Shown in pieces: positions 34,657 to 43,819 of a DNA stretch of 64,000 nt. Numbering within the stretch: position 1 is the stretch's first letter; each line of letters starts with the position of its first letter. Source of the stretch: Candidatus Koribacter versatilis Ellin345 (GTDB taxonomy: Bacteria; Acidobacteriota; Terriglobia; Terriglobales; Acidobacteriaceae). Below the pieces are notes generated by a model that was not told the origin of the DNA, ran no database searches, and saw nothing but the letters and a program-made list of their open reading frames with translations. A program made the translations under genes and the position numbers. The DNA is taken from positions 4,464,001 through 4,528,000 of the forward strand of contig NC_008009.1 in assembly GCF_000014005.1 (NCBI RefSeq), written 5' to 3'.

Positions 34657-36093
34657 CTAATCAGCAGATGCTGCTCCCGACTTGTTAACGTAGATCCAAT
34701 CGTCACGTCGCACGCCTTGAGCCGATTTCTCAGCTGCAAGTTCGGGCCGTCCAATGCTGTGGTACGCGAAGCCCGCCTTGGCCATAAACGACGGCCGATA
34801 CAGGTTTCTGCCGTCCACGATGATTGGGAATTTCATCGCTTTGCGTAGACGTTCTAAATCGAGTTGAGCGAACTCCGGCCACTCCGTCAGAATGAGCAAC
34901 GCATCCGTGCCCGTCGCTGCATCGTAGGCATCACTCGCATACTGAACACTGTCACCAAGCACCGCTTTGGCTTTCGGCAGCGCCGCTGGATCGAACAACC
35001 GCACCGACGACCCCTGAGCGAGCAGCTCATCAACAATCGCGATCGCAGGCGACTCACGAATGTCGTCAGTGCCGCCCTTAAAAGCTGCGCCCAAGACCGC
35101 AAGAGTCTTGCCGCGCAGCGTCCATACCGCTGAGCGAACCTTCAAGATGAAGCGGCGACGCTGCTCGGCATTTATCTCAATCACTTCATTGAGCAAGCCA
35201 AACCGATATCCGCACTCCTGGGCGACCGCATGAAAAGCCTGCACATCCTTCGGAAAACACGATCCGCCATATCCAACGCCGGCGTTCAGGAAACGATTGC
35301 CAATGCGTGAATCGGCTCCTATGCCCGCTCGAATTTCGTCAATGTCAGCGCCAACCGATTCTGCAATATTTGCGACCGCATTGATGAACGAAATCTTCAT
35401 AGCCAGGAAAGCATTCGATGCGTGCTTGATCAGTTCGGCGCTCTTCGGGCTCGTCACGATCAGCGGGGCACACTCCGAAAAACGAGGGCCGGCCCCAAGA
35501 GCGTCCGAGCGCTTGTAATATTCGCCGCTCGTCAGCGGCCAATAAATTTGCTCCATCAACCCACGGCTGAACTCGGTATCAACGCCGATTACGATCCGGT
35601 CGGGGTGAAGGAAGTCGAGGACAGCAGATCCCTCGCGCAAGAATTCTGGATTAGACGCAACCGAGAAGAGATCCGCTGGCGCCCCGCACAATTGCAAAAC
35701 CTTTCGGATTGCTTCGCAGGTTCTGACCGGAACTGTACTCTTCTCCACTACCAGCTTCGAGCCATGAATCGCAGTTGCGATCTCGTGCGCTACCGCCTCG
35801 ACGTAGGAAAGATCCGCTTCTCCAGTGGCCGATTGGGGCGTACCGACCGTGATGAAGACGGCGTCTGCCCATGCAGTCGCATCTCCAACCGAAGTCGAAA
35901 ATTTCAAGCCCTTACCCCGGTGCTTCGCAAGCAATTCCGGCAGGAACTGCTCATGGATTGGCACCTCTCCATTGCGCAGCGCATTAACTTTGGCGTGATC
36001 GTTATCGACGGAGATTACCTCATGGCCGATTTCCGCAAAGCACGCGGCCGAGACAAGCCCAACGTACCCCGAACCAATCACTGCGATCTTCAT
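34657..36093 (-). CDS. ugd: UDP-glucose 6-dehydrogenase
   Basis: Makes UDP-glucuronate from UDP-glucose. The protein starts MKIAVIGSGYVGLVSAACFA; catalytic C279 lies in GVGYGGSCFPKDVQAF, and SNPEFLREGSAVLDF and the three-domain length (478 residues) match. ATG 36093 has GGAG seven bases upstream; GTG 36108 is in frame but lacks a useful SD. It follows the WcaJ-like gene and precedes the decarboxylase, so UDP-glucose, UDP-glucuronate and UDP-xylose can all be supplied from this operon. Confidence 0.95.
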   Translation of the reverse strand: MKIAVIGSGYVGLVSAACFAEIGHEVISVDNDHAKVNALRNGEVPIHEQFLPELLAKHRGKGLKFSTSVGDATAWADAVFITVGTPQSATGEADLSYVEAVAHEIATAIHGSKLVVEKSTVPVRTCEAIRKVLQLCGAPADLFSVASNPEFLREGSAVLDFLHPDRIVIGVDTEFSRGLMEQIYWPLTSGEYYKRSDALGAGPRFSECAPLIVTSPKSAELIKHASNAFLAMKISFINAVANIAESVGADIDEIRAGIGADSRIGNRFLNAGVGYGGSCFPKDVQAFHAVAQECGYRFGLLNEVIEINAEQRRRFILKVRSAVWTLRGKTLAVLGAAFKGGTDDIRESPAIAIVDELLAQGSSVRLFDPAALPKAKAVLGDSVQYASDAYDAATGTDALLILTEWPEFAQLDLERLRKAMKFPIIVDGRNLYRPSFMAKAGFAYHSIGRPELAAEKSAQGVRRDDWIYVNKSGAASAD

Positions 36094-36114
36094 TCTTTGC
36101 TCCGACACCCTTGA

Positions 36115-37596
36115 TCAGACTCCCCGGGCTGCAAAAACTGCCGTATGGACTAGAACCGCGAGGTCCAGGAAAAAGTTTCGGTTCCTAACGTAGTAAAGAT
36201 CGTACTCGATGTTCTCGTGAATCAGGTAAGCGCGATCGGCGCTGAGTTGCCACAAGCCTGTGATTCCCGGCTTCACATCTAATCTTCGTCGCTGCTGCGG
36301 GGTGTACCTCTCCACGATGAACGGCATTTCTGGTCGTGGCCCCACCAGCGACATCTCGCCCCGAATTACATTAAATAGTTGAGGCAATTCATCGAGGCTT
36401 GTGCGCCGCAAGAAACGCCCAATGAGCGTGATGCGCGGATCTTCTACCTCACGTGGCGAAAACGCATATTTCGGTGCATCGGCATGCATCGACCTAAACT
36501 TGTACATTGCGAACTGCGTACCGCCGCGCCCGACTCGCTCTTGCACAAATAGTATTTTGCCGCGAGACGAAAACTTAACCGCGAGGGCAATCGCGAGGAG
36601 GATCGGCGATATCACCAGCGTGATAACTCCGGCCGCCAGCACATCGAAGACACGCTTGAACAAATCATATAGCGATACATGGTTCACTCCCGCAGTGCGA
36701 GCGAACAACATTCCGTCAATGTCAACGAATTCAATGGATTGATCTTCAGAATGCATCAGGCCTGGCGACAGATAAACCTCTACGCCAGCCTGTCGGCAGC
36801 ACTCTTCGACGACTGAAAGTTTGGAAGCCGGCGGTAATTCGCAAAGCACGAGGCTGCTGATCTGCAAGTCCTTGAGCAACTCGATCGTGATCGGCATCGC
36901 GATCACTTGCGCACTGTTCTTTCGGTGATACGAGGCCTCGAACACATGCTTTGACCGATCCGTCTCCTTCTCATCGAGGAATGCCACCGGCTTCAGCCCG
37001 AGTTTCGGCGAGCGCAGCAGCGCCGAGTAAACCTTCCTCGCGGATCTGCCGCTCCCGTAAATGGCCGCCGGTCGCAAGAGATCTCCGGCGATACAAAGCC
37101 GCTCAATCACTCGGAACGAAAACTGTCGGACGATAAGGACACAGATCGGAACGACTGCCGCCACGAACAAAACCACAAGTCTTGAGTAAGACCGCCCCGA
37201 AAAAAAAGCGATTGGGAAAACGAGAAAAACAGAGTACCAAGCAGCGCGCAGGACTCGTTCGGTCTCACGCACACCGAGAAGGCTCCCGGAACGATACTCA
37301 CCCAGGTGTTCCAGCAACAAAATGAACACGACCGAAAACGCAATCGCAGCAGTTGTCAGCCAACCGACTGGATACTCGACCCTCCGACCGAGTCCAACCA
37401 ATCGGTAAACGTTGTATGCCAGAACGGTCCCGGTGAACACAGCGACCGCATCAAAAAGGCGCTCCAGGACTTCGATTACAACTTTTAGCGCGTTCCCGTG
37501 CCTCGCCCGAGGTGCTTCCAACCGAGAACTGAGGTCCCGGGGTATGGGAGGTTTGGTTTGCGGAGAAGAACGTCCTGGAGTCGCCGATGTCGCCAT
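36115..37596 (-). CDS. Polyprenyl-phosphate glycosylphosphotransferase, WcaJ-like (long form)
   Basis: A 493-residue initiating transferase. The first half has four membrane helices and a nucleotide-binding-like domain (AIYGSGRSARKVYSALLRS). The C-terminal PF02397 domain has VFDVLAAGVITLVISPILL, MYKFRSMHADAP, RRTSLDELPQLFNVIRGEMS and GPRPEMPFIVERY, the full catalytic core. It transfers a hexose 1-phosphate to undecaprenyl phosphate. It is the first gene of the 26-kb exopolysaccharide operon; a 626-base gene-free region lies upstream. Confidence 0.93.
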   Translation of the reverse strand: MATSATPGRSSPQTKPPIPRDLSSRLEAPRARHGNALKVVIEVLERLFDAVAVFTGTVLAYNVYRLVGLGRRVEYPVGWLTTAAIAFSVVFILLLEHLGEYRSGSLLGVRETERVLRAAWYSVFLVFPIAFFSGRSYSRLVVLFVAAVVPICVLIVRQFSFRVIERLCIAGDLLRPAAIYGSGRSARKVYSALLRSPKLGLKPVAFLDEKETDRSKHVFEASYHRKNSAQVIAMPITIELLKDLQISSLVLCELPPASKLSVVEECCRQAGVEVYLSPGLMHSEDQSIEFVDIDGMLFARTAGVNHVSLYDLFKRVFDVLAAGVITLVISPILLAIALAVKFSSRGKILFVQERVGRGGTQFAMYKFRSMHADAPKYAFSPREVEDPRITLIGRFLRRTSLDELPQLFNVIRGEMSLVGPRPEMPFIVERYTPQQRRRLDVKPGITGLWQLSADRAYLIHENIEYDLYYVRNRNFFLDLAVLVHTAVFAARGV

Positions 37597-38222
37597 TCTT
37601 AAACTCTTCCTGAGAGATACGTCGGCAGAGTGCGAGCCACGAACCCTCGACCGTAAGGTCTACTAGGCCGAAGGGCACTCAAAACACAAACTCGCTCGCC
37701 AGGGGTTCACGCACGAGCACTGCTGAGGTTAGGGGAAGCCGACCGCAACCAACACCAAGAGGCACGGGGAGGGTACAGATACGCAGCTTTGCCCGTCCTC
37801 GACTGTGTGTTCAAAGTACCGCGCCTCGCCCTTTTTTACAACGCAAAACCGTGTTACAACCTAGCGAATCTTTGCATAGCAAGCCGCCCATTTGGGTCAG
37901 TCAGAACACGCCGGTACCAAACACAGAGAATCAAGAAGGAACGACGACTCCACACCTTCACTGAATCCTCGTGGTGCGATTCAAATCAGGAATGAGAACC
38001 AGCCACTCAAAATGGGGATCCCAGTCGTTTCACATGGCACTTCCGTGCAAGAGCCCAGCCAAATGTAGGCACCCTGCAGCAGAACCGACAACTGACTAGA
38101 GTTCAGGCGCGTCGGACTCTCGCACGATTGCCGCATCCTTGAAATGTTAATCTTGCTTTGCTGAGTGGCCGCGCCAGTCCATCGGAGTCTAAAAGTCAGC
38201 AGCAAGGCGAGTAACAGGATCC
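37597..38222 (+). other. Gene-free divergent promoter region
   Basis: About 626 bases between the first gene of the minus-strand exopolysaccharide operon and the plus-strand wzi gene. Only short unsupported ORFs exist. It should hold promoters for both directions, but I find no -35/-10 pair good enough to call. Two copies of TTACAAC at 37836-37842 and 37854-37860, 18 bases apart, and a T-run just before them are the only features seen. Confidence 0.5.
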
Positions 38223-39908
38223 ATGCGCTTCGATTACAACTCCCGAATAACGACCCATCTGATTGTCATCGCGATCTTGCTCGTCTTTACAATGTCAGCG
38301 ACGGCTCAATCTCTCATTTCCAAGCGCTCCCTCGGATCTGCATACCTTCCTCTCGATCATTGGGCCTACCCCGTGCTCGAACGGGCAATCGCAAGGGGTG
38401 GAATTCCAGCGCAATTCATGGGCATCCGTCCGTGGACCAGGATGGCCATCGCGGATCTGCTCGAACAGCGCCGCCGGCAGCCTGGCAAATTCGCGAACGA
38501 TGATGAGTCGCTTCGAATGATCGCTGCACTCGAGAAAGAGTTTCAGTACGAACTTGGTGTGGTGGAAGGTGAGTCAGTCGGCGACGCGCAGATCACATCA
38601 GTCTACAGTCGTATCACTGGGATCTCGGGAGACTCACTTCGCGACGGATTCCATCTCGGCCAAACCATCGTGAACGACTACGGACGTCCATACGGGAACG
38701 GTGTCAACAACGTGACGGGCGCCGGTTTCTCCGCTGACTATTCCGCGTTCACCGCCGTATTAAGCGGGGAGTACCAGCATTCCTCCGAAGGCACGCGATA
38801 CTCTGCCGCCGCGCAATCTACGCTTTCTAACGTCGACCGTACCTCCGCTCTCATTTCGCCCGATCTCAATGACGTAGATCACGGCACATTCATGGATACC
38901 TACGTTGGCGGCACCTGGCACGGATGGGATCTCTCCACCGGCAAAGAGAGCATCTGGTGGGGCACCACTGAGGACAGCTCGCTCACGCTTACAAATAACG
39001 CCGAACCAATGTTCATGGGGAGAGTTGACCGTACTATTCCTTTGCATTTCCCTTGGATATTCAAATATCTCGGAGAAGTTCGCATGGACTTCTTCATGGC
39101 GAAGATGGAAGGGCACCAATACCCCGCTGGGCCTTGGTTTCACGGCGAAAAAGTCAGCCTTATGCCAACCAAGAATCTTGAAATCGGATTCGCCCGTACC
39201 ACCGTGTGGCTCGGCACCGGACGCCCGTTTTCCTGGCATGCATTAGCGAAGACATACTTCAGCGTGGGTGATCAGGTAACAAACTCCAATACCGCACAGA
39301 ATGATCCCGGAGACCGTCGCGGCGAACTCGACGTTCGCTACCGCGTGCCCGGCATTCGCAACTACATGACGGTATACTTCGACTCTCTTGTGGACGACGA
39401 TCCATCTCCGTTAGCGTCGCCGCACCGCGCGGCATTTCATCCAGGGTTCTATCTCACTCAGATTCCCAAGGTTCCCAAGCTCGATTTCCGGGCAGAAGGG
39501 GCTTTCACGCAGTTGAGCGGCGACAATCGTGGTGGCCATTTCTTCTATTGGAACGGCGTCTATCACGACGCCTATCTCAACAACAGCATGCTGCTTGGCG
39601 ATTGGGTCGGACGCGAAGGCATTGGTGGCCAGGCAACCGCTCGCTATTGGCTGACTCCCCATAACACAGTTGAGCTCTCGTATCGGCGCAACCAGCTCGC
39701 CACCGACTTCATCCCTGGTGGCGGCTACCAGCAAGACATCTCCGCTCAAACCCGCTTTCATCTCCGCGGAGATATCTTCCTCTCCGGCGGCCTTCAGTAC
39801 GAACAATACCGCATACCATTGCTCGCCAACGGGCAACAGAATAATTTTGCGACGACGATCGGCTTTACTTTTGTACCGGGTGCTAAACGACGCATGCCCC
39901 AACCCTGA
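38223..39908 (+). CDS. wzi: Capsule assembly protein Wzi-like (outer-membrane beta-barrel)
   Basis: A 561-residue protein with signal peptide (HLIVIAILLVFTMSATAQS) and many short amphipathic strands. The conserved family stretch SIWWGTTEDSSLTLTNNAEPM is followed by MGRVDRTIP, and there is a periodic aromatic pattern to the C-terminus (FATTIGFTFVPGAKRRM). In E. coli, Wzi is a barrel that helps hold capsule on the surface. The N-terminal PLDHWAYPVLERAIARG segment resembles an S-layer-homology-like helix. gmhB follows after 17 bases. Confidence 0.87.
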   Translation: MRFDYNSRITTHLIVIAILLVFTMSATAQSLISKRSLGSAYLPLDHWAYPVLERAIARGGIPAQFMGIRPWTRMAIADLLEQRRRQPGKFANDDESLRMIAALEKEFQYELGVVEGESVGDAQITSVYSRITGISGDSLRDGFHLGQTIVNDYGRPYGNGVNNVTGAGFSADYSAFTAVLSGEYQHSSEGTRYSAAAQSTLSNVDRTSALISPDLNDVDHGTFMDTYVGGTWHGWDLSTGKESIWWGTTEDSSLTLTNNAEPMFMGRVDRTIPLHFPWIFKYLGEVRMDFFMAKMEGHQYPAGPWFHGEKVSLMPTKNLEIGFARTTVWLGTGRPFSWHALAKTYFSVGDQVTNSNTAQNDPGDRRGELDVRYRVPGIRNYMTVYFDSLVDDDPSPLASPHRAAFHPGFYLTQIPKVPKLDFRAEGAFTQLSGDNRGGHFFYWNGVYHDAYLNNSMLLGDWVGREGIGGQATARYWLTPHNTVELSYRRNQLATDFIPGGGYQQDISAQTRFHLRGDIFLSGGLQYEQYRIPLLANGQQNNFATTIGFTFVPGAKRRMPQP

Positions 39909-39925
39909 TCGAACAATCTGAGCTG

Positions 39926-40501
39926 ATGAAACGCATGCAATTTGGCAAAAGAACCTGCGTGTTTCTCGATCGTGATGGCGTTATCAACAAGAAGCTGCCT
40001 GAAGGGCAGTACATCACGCGACCAGAGCAAATCGAACTGCTCCCCGGAGTCGTCGAGGCCATCCGTACGCTGAATCAAGCAGGGTGTATTGCCCTCGTGG
40101 TCACCAATCAGCGAGCCATCGGCTTGGGTCTATTGTCGGAAATGGGCCTCGCCGAAATTCACGAACATTTGCGCCTCGAACTCGAAGCCCGTGGCGCGCG
40201 TCTGGATGCGATTTATTACTGCCCACACGACAAGAACTCGTGCCATTGTCGGAAACCAGAAATCGGAATGATTAAGCGGGCTTTCCAGGACTTTCCCGAT
40301 GCGAGCGCCAACAACTCGATCCTAATCGGAGACTCGATCTCTGACATCGAAGCGGGTCGGCGAGCGGGCATCCCCACGATCTTCATTCATGGAGATCCAG
40401 CAAATCAAAAACCCGGTGCGGAGAAAGCAATCGGCCTCGCCGATGCCAAAGCCCATTCTCTGCTGTCAGCTGTAAATCAGTTCATCTTCTCCAACCCATG
40501 A
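39926..40501 (+). CDS. gmhB: D,D-heptose 1,7-bisphosphate phosphatase (GmhB-like HAD phosphatase)
   Basis: A 191-residue HAD phosphatase that removes the 7-phosphate in ADP-heptose synthesis. Motif I is VFLDRDGVINKKL, motif II VVTNQRAIG, the zinc-binding segment is YYCPHDKNSCHCRKPEIGM (C-x-H and C-x-C), and motif III/IV GDSISDIEAGRRAGI. Histidinol phosphatases share the fold, but heptose genes nearby favour GmhB. It is coupled in orientation to wzi and convergent to hldE. Confidence 0.88.
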   Translation: MKRMQFGKRTCVFLDRDGVINKKLPEGQYITRPEQIELLPGVVEAIRTLNQAGCIALVVTNQRAIGLGLLSEMGLAEIHEHLRLELEARGARLDAIYYCPHDKNSCHCRKPEIGMIKRAFQDFPDASANNSILIGDSISDIEAGRRAGIPTIFIHGDPANQKPGAEKAIGLADAKAHSLLSAVNQFIFSNP

Positions 40502-40509
40502 TTCACTCG

Positions 40510-40524
40510 GTCCTCACTGAGGAC
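40510..40524. terminator. Small hairpin between convergent gmhB and hldE
   Basis: A 15-base inverted repeat GTCCTCA-C-TGAGGAC, nine bases after the gmhB stop. There is no T-run on either side and the loop of one base is too tight for a normal hairpin, so a terminator role is only possible. Confidence 0.25.
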
Positions 40525-40765
40525 TCTCTGGGCAGGCCCGGATCCATCGTCGGACACGGAGTATCCTCGTTCCTCGATCTGAAAGGAAGAGTGCACGTCA
40601 ACTAACTATGTGCTTACTGGAAGAAAATGTTCTGGCGGCATGAGTGGGTTAGAACCGGCGAGCAGTAGGTGACGGCGTACACGATAGACGCGTCCCATTC
40701 ACACTCGATTTGGGCCGCCGCCGAACCATCAACGAAATCGAGTGACGATCTGAACTCCTTATGTC

Positions 40766-42226
40766 CTAGTGCCCCTTTTCGATCAACTTTGTTGTCGAGA
40801 AGCCTTCAACGATTGGAACAATCTTTACGTGCCCGCCCCAGGACTGCACCTCCTCAGCTCCCACTACTCCGCTCACTGCATAGTCTCCTCCCTTTACCAG
40901 CACGTCAGGGCGCGTCGCCTCAATCAATTCGAGAGGCGTACGCTCATCGAATATGACCACTGCATCAACCGCCGCGATAGCCGCGAGGACTCGGGCGCGC
41001 TCTTGTTCTCCCACAATTGGACGACTATTCCCTTTTAATTCTCGCACCGACCGATCGCTATTGATCGCGACGACGAGTCGGTCTCCGAATCCGCGCGCCT
41101 GCTCCAAAAGCGATATGTGGCCGACGTGCAGCAAGTCGAAGCAGCCGTTCGTAACGACGATCCGCTCGTCATTTCGCCTCCAGCGGGCCACGAGTTCGAG
41201 AAGCTCCGAACGTGTCACGACCTTTGCTTGGGCGACCGGCACTGATTCCGCTGTGAGAGCATTCAACAATTCGTACTGTTCTACTGGCGCCGTCCCAACT
41301 TTGCTTACAACGATTGCCCCAGCGAGGTTCGCCAAGTGAACGCCGAGCTCCGGATCCAGCCCCGACGCTAGCGACAAGCTCAACGTAGCAATAACAGCGT
41401 CTCCCGCACCGGAGACATCAAATACCTGTCGAGCGACCGCTGCCGAAATTGTCGTCTTATCCCGCGTAACTAACGCGATTCCCTTTTCGCCAAGGGTCGC
41501 CGTAAGAAAGCTCAATCCCAGATTGCGTACCATCTGCTGCGCCGCATACAGTAAATCGTTCAGATTTTCAAGGTCGACGCGAGCCGCTAACGCAAGCTCT
41601 CCCAGATTCGGTGAAATTGTTGTCGCCCCGCGGTACCTACTGAAGTCGACATTCTTGGGATCGACGAGGACCGGAATCTTACGTTGGGCGGCGGCTTGTA
41701 TGAGTGTCTGACATACTTCCGGAAGCAACACGCCCTTCGCATAATCCGAAAGTATGAGTGCATCGCTCTGCGGCAGGTGATGGAGAGCGCGTTCGATGAG
41801 CTTCTGGTATGCAGTACTGGGCCGCGACTCAGCTCGTTCGTTGTCGAGCCGAAGCATTTGTTGCCGACCAGATAGGATTCGTAATTTCGTGATCGTTGGG
41901 AAGCCTTCGCAGCTCACGAAATCAGCCTCGACCCGATTCGAGGAAAGGTAATCCTTCAGCGCCCGTTCGTTATCGTCCGTCCCGGTGAATCCGACAATCG
42001 TCGCACGTGCGCCCAACCGAGCGATATTCAGCGCGACGTTGGCGGCTCCGCCAGGTTGTTCCGTGCGATGCGTAGCTCGCACAATCGGAACCGGCGCTTC
42101 CGGTGAGATACGACCTACGTCACCCCAGATATATTGGTCGAGCATCACATCGCCGACTACGAGGATTGAGCGATCGCACCAATTGTTCTTAATCGTATGA
42201 AGGAGATCCGCTACGTTGGTGCTCAC
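40766..42226 (-). CDS. hldE: Bifunctional heptose 7-phosphate kinase/heptose 1-phosphate adenylyltransferase
   Basis: A 486-residue complete HldE. The PfkB-type kinase (about 1-330) has VVGDVMLDQYIWGDVGRISPE, GGAANVALNIARLGA and catalytic D276 in FDVSGAGDAV. The adenylyltransferase (about 345-486) has TNGCFDLLHVGHISLL with the HVGH site at 367-370, AINSDRSVRELKG and VLVKGGDY. It phosphorylates heptose 7-phosphate at C1 and later forms ADP-heptose after GmhB acts. Start is GTG 42226. A decayed second copy lies at 10.9-11.8 kb, so this is presumably the working gene. Confidence 0.95.
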   Translation of the reverse strand: MSTNVADLLHTIKNNWCDRSILVVGDVMLDQYIWGDVGRISPEAPVPIVRATHRTEQPGGAANVALNIARLGARATIVGFTGTDDNERALKDYLSSNRVEADFVSCEGFPTITKLRILSGRQQMLRLDNERAESRPSTAYQKLIERALHHLPQSDALILSDYAKGVLLPEVCQTLIQAAAQRKIPVLVDPKNVDFSRYRGATTISPNLGELALAARVDLENLNDLLYAAQQMVRNLGLSFLTATLGEKGIALVTRDKTTISAAVARQVFDVSGAGDAVIATLSLSLASGLDPELGVHLANLAGAIVVSKVGTAPVEQYELLNALTAESVPVAQAKVVTRSELLELVARWRRNDERIVVTNGCFDLLHVGHISLLEQARGFGDRLVVAINSDRSVRELKGNSRPIVGEQERARVLAAIAAVDAVVIFDERTPLELIEATRPDVLVKGGDYAVSGVVGAEEVQSWGGHVKIVPIVEGFSTTKLIEKGH

Positions 42227-42384
42227 CGTCCCCCCACTACTTCGGTAGCGCCATCATGCTGAGCAAACCTGATCTCGAATACGCGCTGCAGATTCTGGCC
42301 CATCGCGAAGCTGTTTCTCCAAATCAATCAAGTGACGACGTGCTGATGACGAAATACTATGCGATGAGCGTCTCGGTGGTGGCT

Positions 42385-42413
42385 ATTATAGCGTCGCGAG
42401 TAGGATTTACGAA
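42385..42413 (-). promoter_or_regulatory. Possible promoter upstream of hldE
   Basis: A perfect TATAAT (minus strand, 42390 to 42385) and TTCGTA at 42413-42408 with a 17-base spacer. The -35 match is only three of six. It is about 160 bases ahead of the hldE start. Confidence 0.35.
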
Positions 42414-42646
42414 TCCGTCCTCTCCATCCGCTCCCTCTTTTTTGAACGCGCGGAGTTTTCAACGAGATTATTATTTGAACTCCGGAGCGAGTTCCACGCC
42501 ACCCTTGCGTTCCGCTGAAGTCGCCTAGCCCACCCTGGAATCGATCGCGTCTTGATGTTGGTTGCGTCATCGGTGGGGATTTCTGCACCGTTAAGCGGTT
42601 CGGGCGAAGGTGTCATTTCAACACCATCCCGAACTCCGCTGCTCAT
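42407..42646 (-). CDS. Small hypothetical protein between hldD and hldE
   Basis: A 79-residue ORF of low complexity: an acidic/polar first half (MTPSPEPLNGAEIPTDDATN) and a basic second half (GWARRLQRNARVAWNSL, then ARSKKRERMERTDS). It has no known domain, signal or membrane segment. The evidence for a gene is the SD GGGAG six bases before ATG 42646 and its place 55 bases after the hldD stop in the same direction. It may be a non-coding or non-functional ORF. Confidence 0.4.
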   Translation of the reverse strand: MSSGVRDGVEMTPSPEPLNGAEIPTDDATNIKTRSIPGWARRLQRNARVAWNSLRSSNNNLVENSARSKKRERMERTDS

Positions 42647-42701
42647 TTCGTTCTCCCTGCAGGTCTTCAATGTCGTACAAAAGAAACTCGCGTTCCCTTG
42701 A

Positions 42702-43706
42702 TCAAGACTCGCGGCCCAACTGCCGTAGTGTCGCGTATGTCTCGTCGATGCCTGCTTCCAGCGTGGTCGGTTCCTCAATCCAGCCGAGTTTGCGGAGTCC
42801 CGATATGTCTGCCTCGGTGAAATGCTGATATCGACCAATTAGATCGGATGGAAACGGCATGTACTCGACCGGGACCTTTCCGTGAATCGTCATTAGTGCA
42901 GCCGCGACATCATTGAAGCTTCGGCTCAGTCCAGTGCCAGCGTTGACGATGCCACGGTATGTCCTCTCTGGTTCGCCTTTAGCCGCCTCGAAACGTCCGA
43001 GCTGCGCGAAGAATAAATTCATCCTTGCGAGGTCGCGGACATATACGAAATCCCTTCTTTGTTCACCATCTCCATAACCGCCGGATCCTTGGAACATCCG
43101 CAGTTTCTGCTCTTTCTTCATCTGTCCCGTGAAATGATGGATCACTGAAGACATACGTCCTTTGTGACGCTCGCGCGGCCCGTAGACGTTGAAGTACCGC
43201 AGACCCACAGCCGTGATTGACACTTCGTCTGCTGCTATCTTATGGCGTAAATAATTGTCGAACATTAATTTCGAATAGCCGTAAATATTGAGCGGACGCT
43301 CATTCCCTGGAATTGGCGCAAAATGTCCAGGACCTGCTAGCCCGTATACGGCGGCCGTGGAAGCAAAGACGAAGCGCGCTCCCTGTTCAATCGCGAAATG
43401 CAGGAGCTCCTTAGTACACTGATAATTGTTGTCCATCATGTACACGCCATCGTCTTCTAGCGTGTTGGAACAGGCTCCTTGATGCAAGATAGCCTCTATC
43501 TTCGGGGCTCCCAGCGACCTCTCTCGAATTGCGGCTCGAAAGGCCCGTTTATCCATGTAGTCGGCGAATTTCGCGCCCAGCAAATTTTCAAACTTTGCTG
43601 CATTTGCAAGATTGTCAACAACAAGGACGTCGGTGATTCCCTCGGCATTCAGTTCATGAACGAGATTGCTTCCAATGAATCCGGCGCCACCGGTAACGAT
43701 GACCAT
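42702..43706 (-). CDS. hldD: ADP-L-glycero-D-manno-heptose 6-epimerase
   Basis: A 334-residue extended SDR that inverts C6 of ADP-heptose. It starts MVIVTGGAGFIGSNLVHELN; the characteristic VVDNLANAAKFENL, HQGACSNTLEDDGVYM, FASTAAVYG, catalytic Y142/K146 in IYGYSKLMFDNY, and VYGPRERHKGRMSSV follow. All are HldD-specific wording. A strong SD (AGGAGG, eight bases from ATG) precedes it. It lies downstream of fcl and upstream of hldE on the minus strand. Confidence 0.95.
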   Translation of the reverse strand: MVIVTGGAGFIGSNLVHELNAEGITDVLVVDNLANAAKFENLLGAKFADYMDKRAFRAAIRERSLGAPKIEAILHQGACSNTLEDDGVYMMDNNYQCTKELLHFAIEQGARFVFASTAAVYGLAGPGHFAPIPGNERPLNIYGYSKLMFDNYLRHKIAADEVSITAVGLRYFNVYGPRERHKGRMSSVIHHFTGQMKKEQKLRMFQGSGGYGDGEQRRDFVYVRDLARMNLFFAQLGRFEAAKGEPERTYRGIVNAGTGLSRSFNDVAAALMTIHGKVPVEYMPFPSDLIGRYQHFTEADISGLRKLGWIEEPTTLEAGIDETYATLRQLGRES

Positions 43707-43819
43707 TGCATGAGCCTCCTAGTCACTTAATACTGTGCAGGCCGCCGTTGAAAGCACTCTTCTGAAACGAGTATGTCTCTTGCGAATAAAACTTGAGGCA
43801 GCTTTTACACTCACTTCCG

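Noticed and set aside
42256-42528. Plus-strand ORF of 90 codons near hldE
   Set aside because: It lies across the promoter region and the small minus-strand ORF, with no SD or domain.
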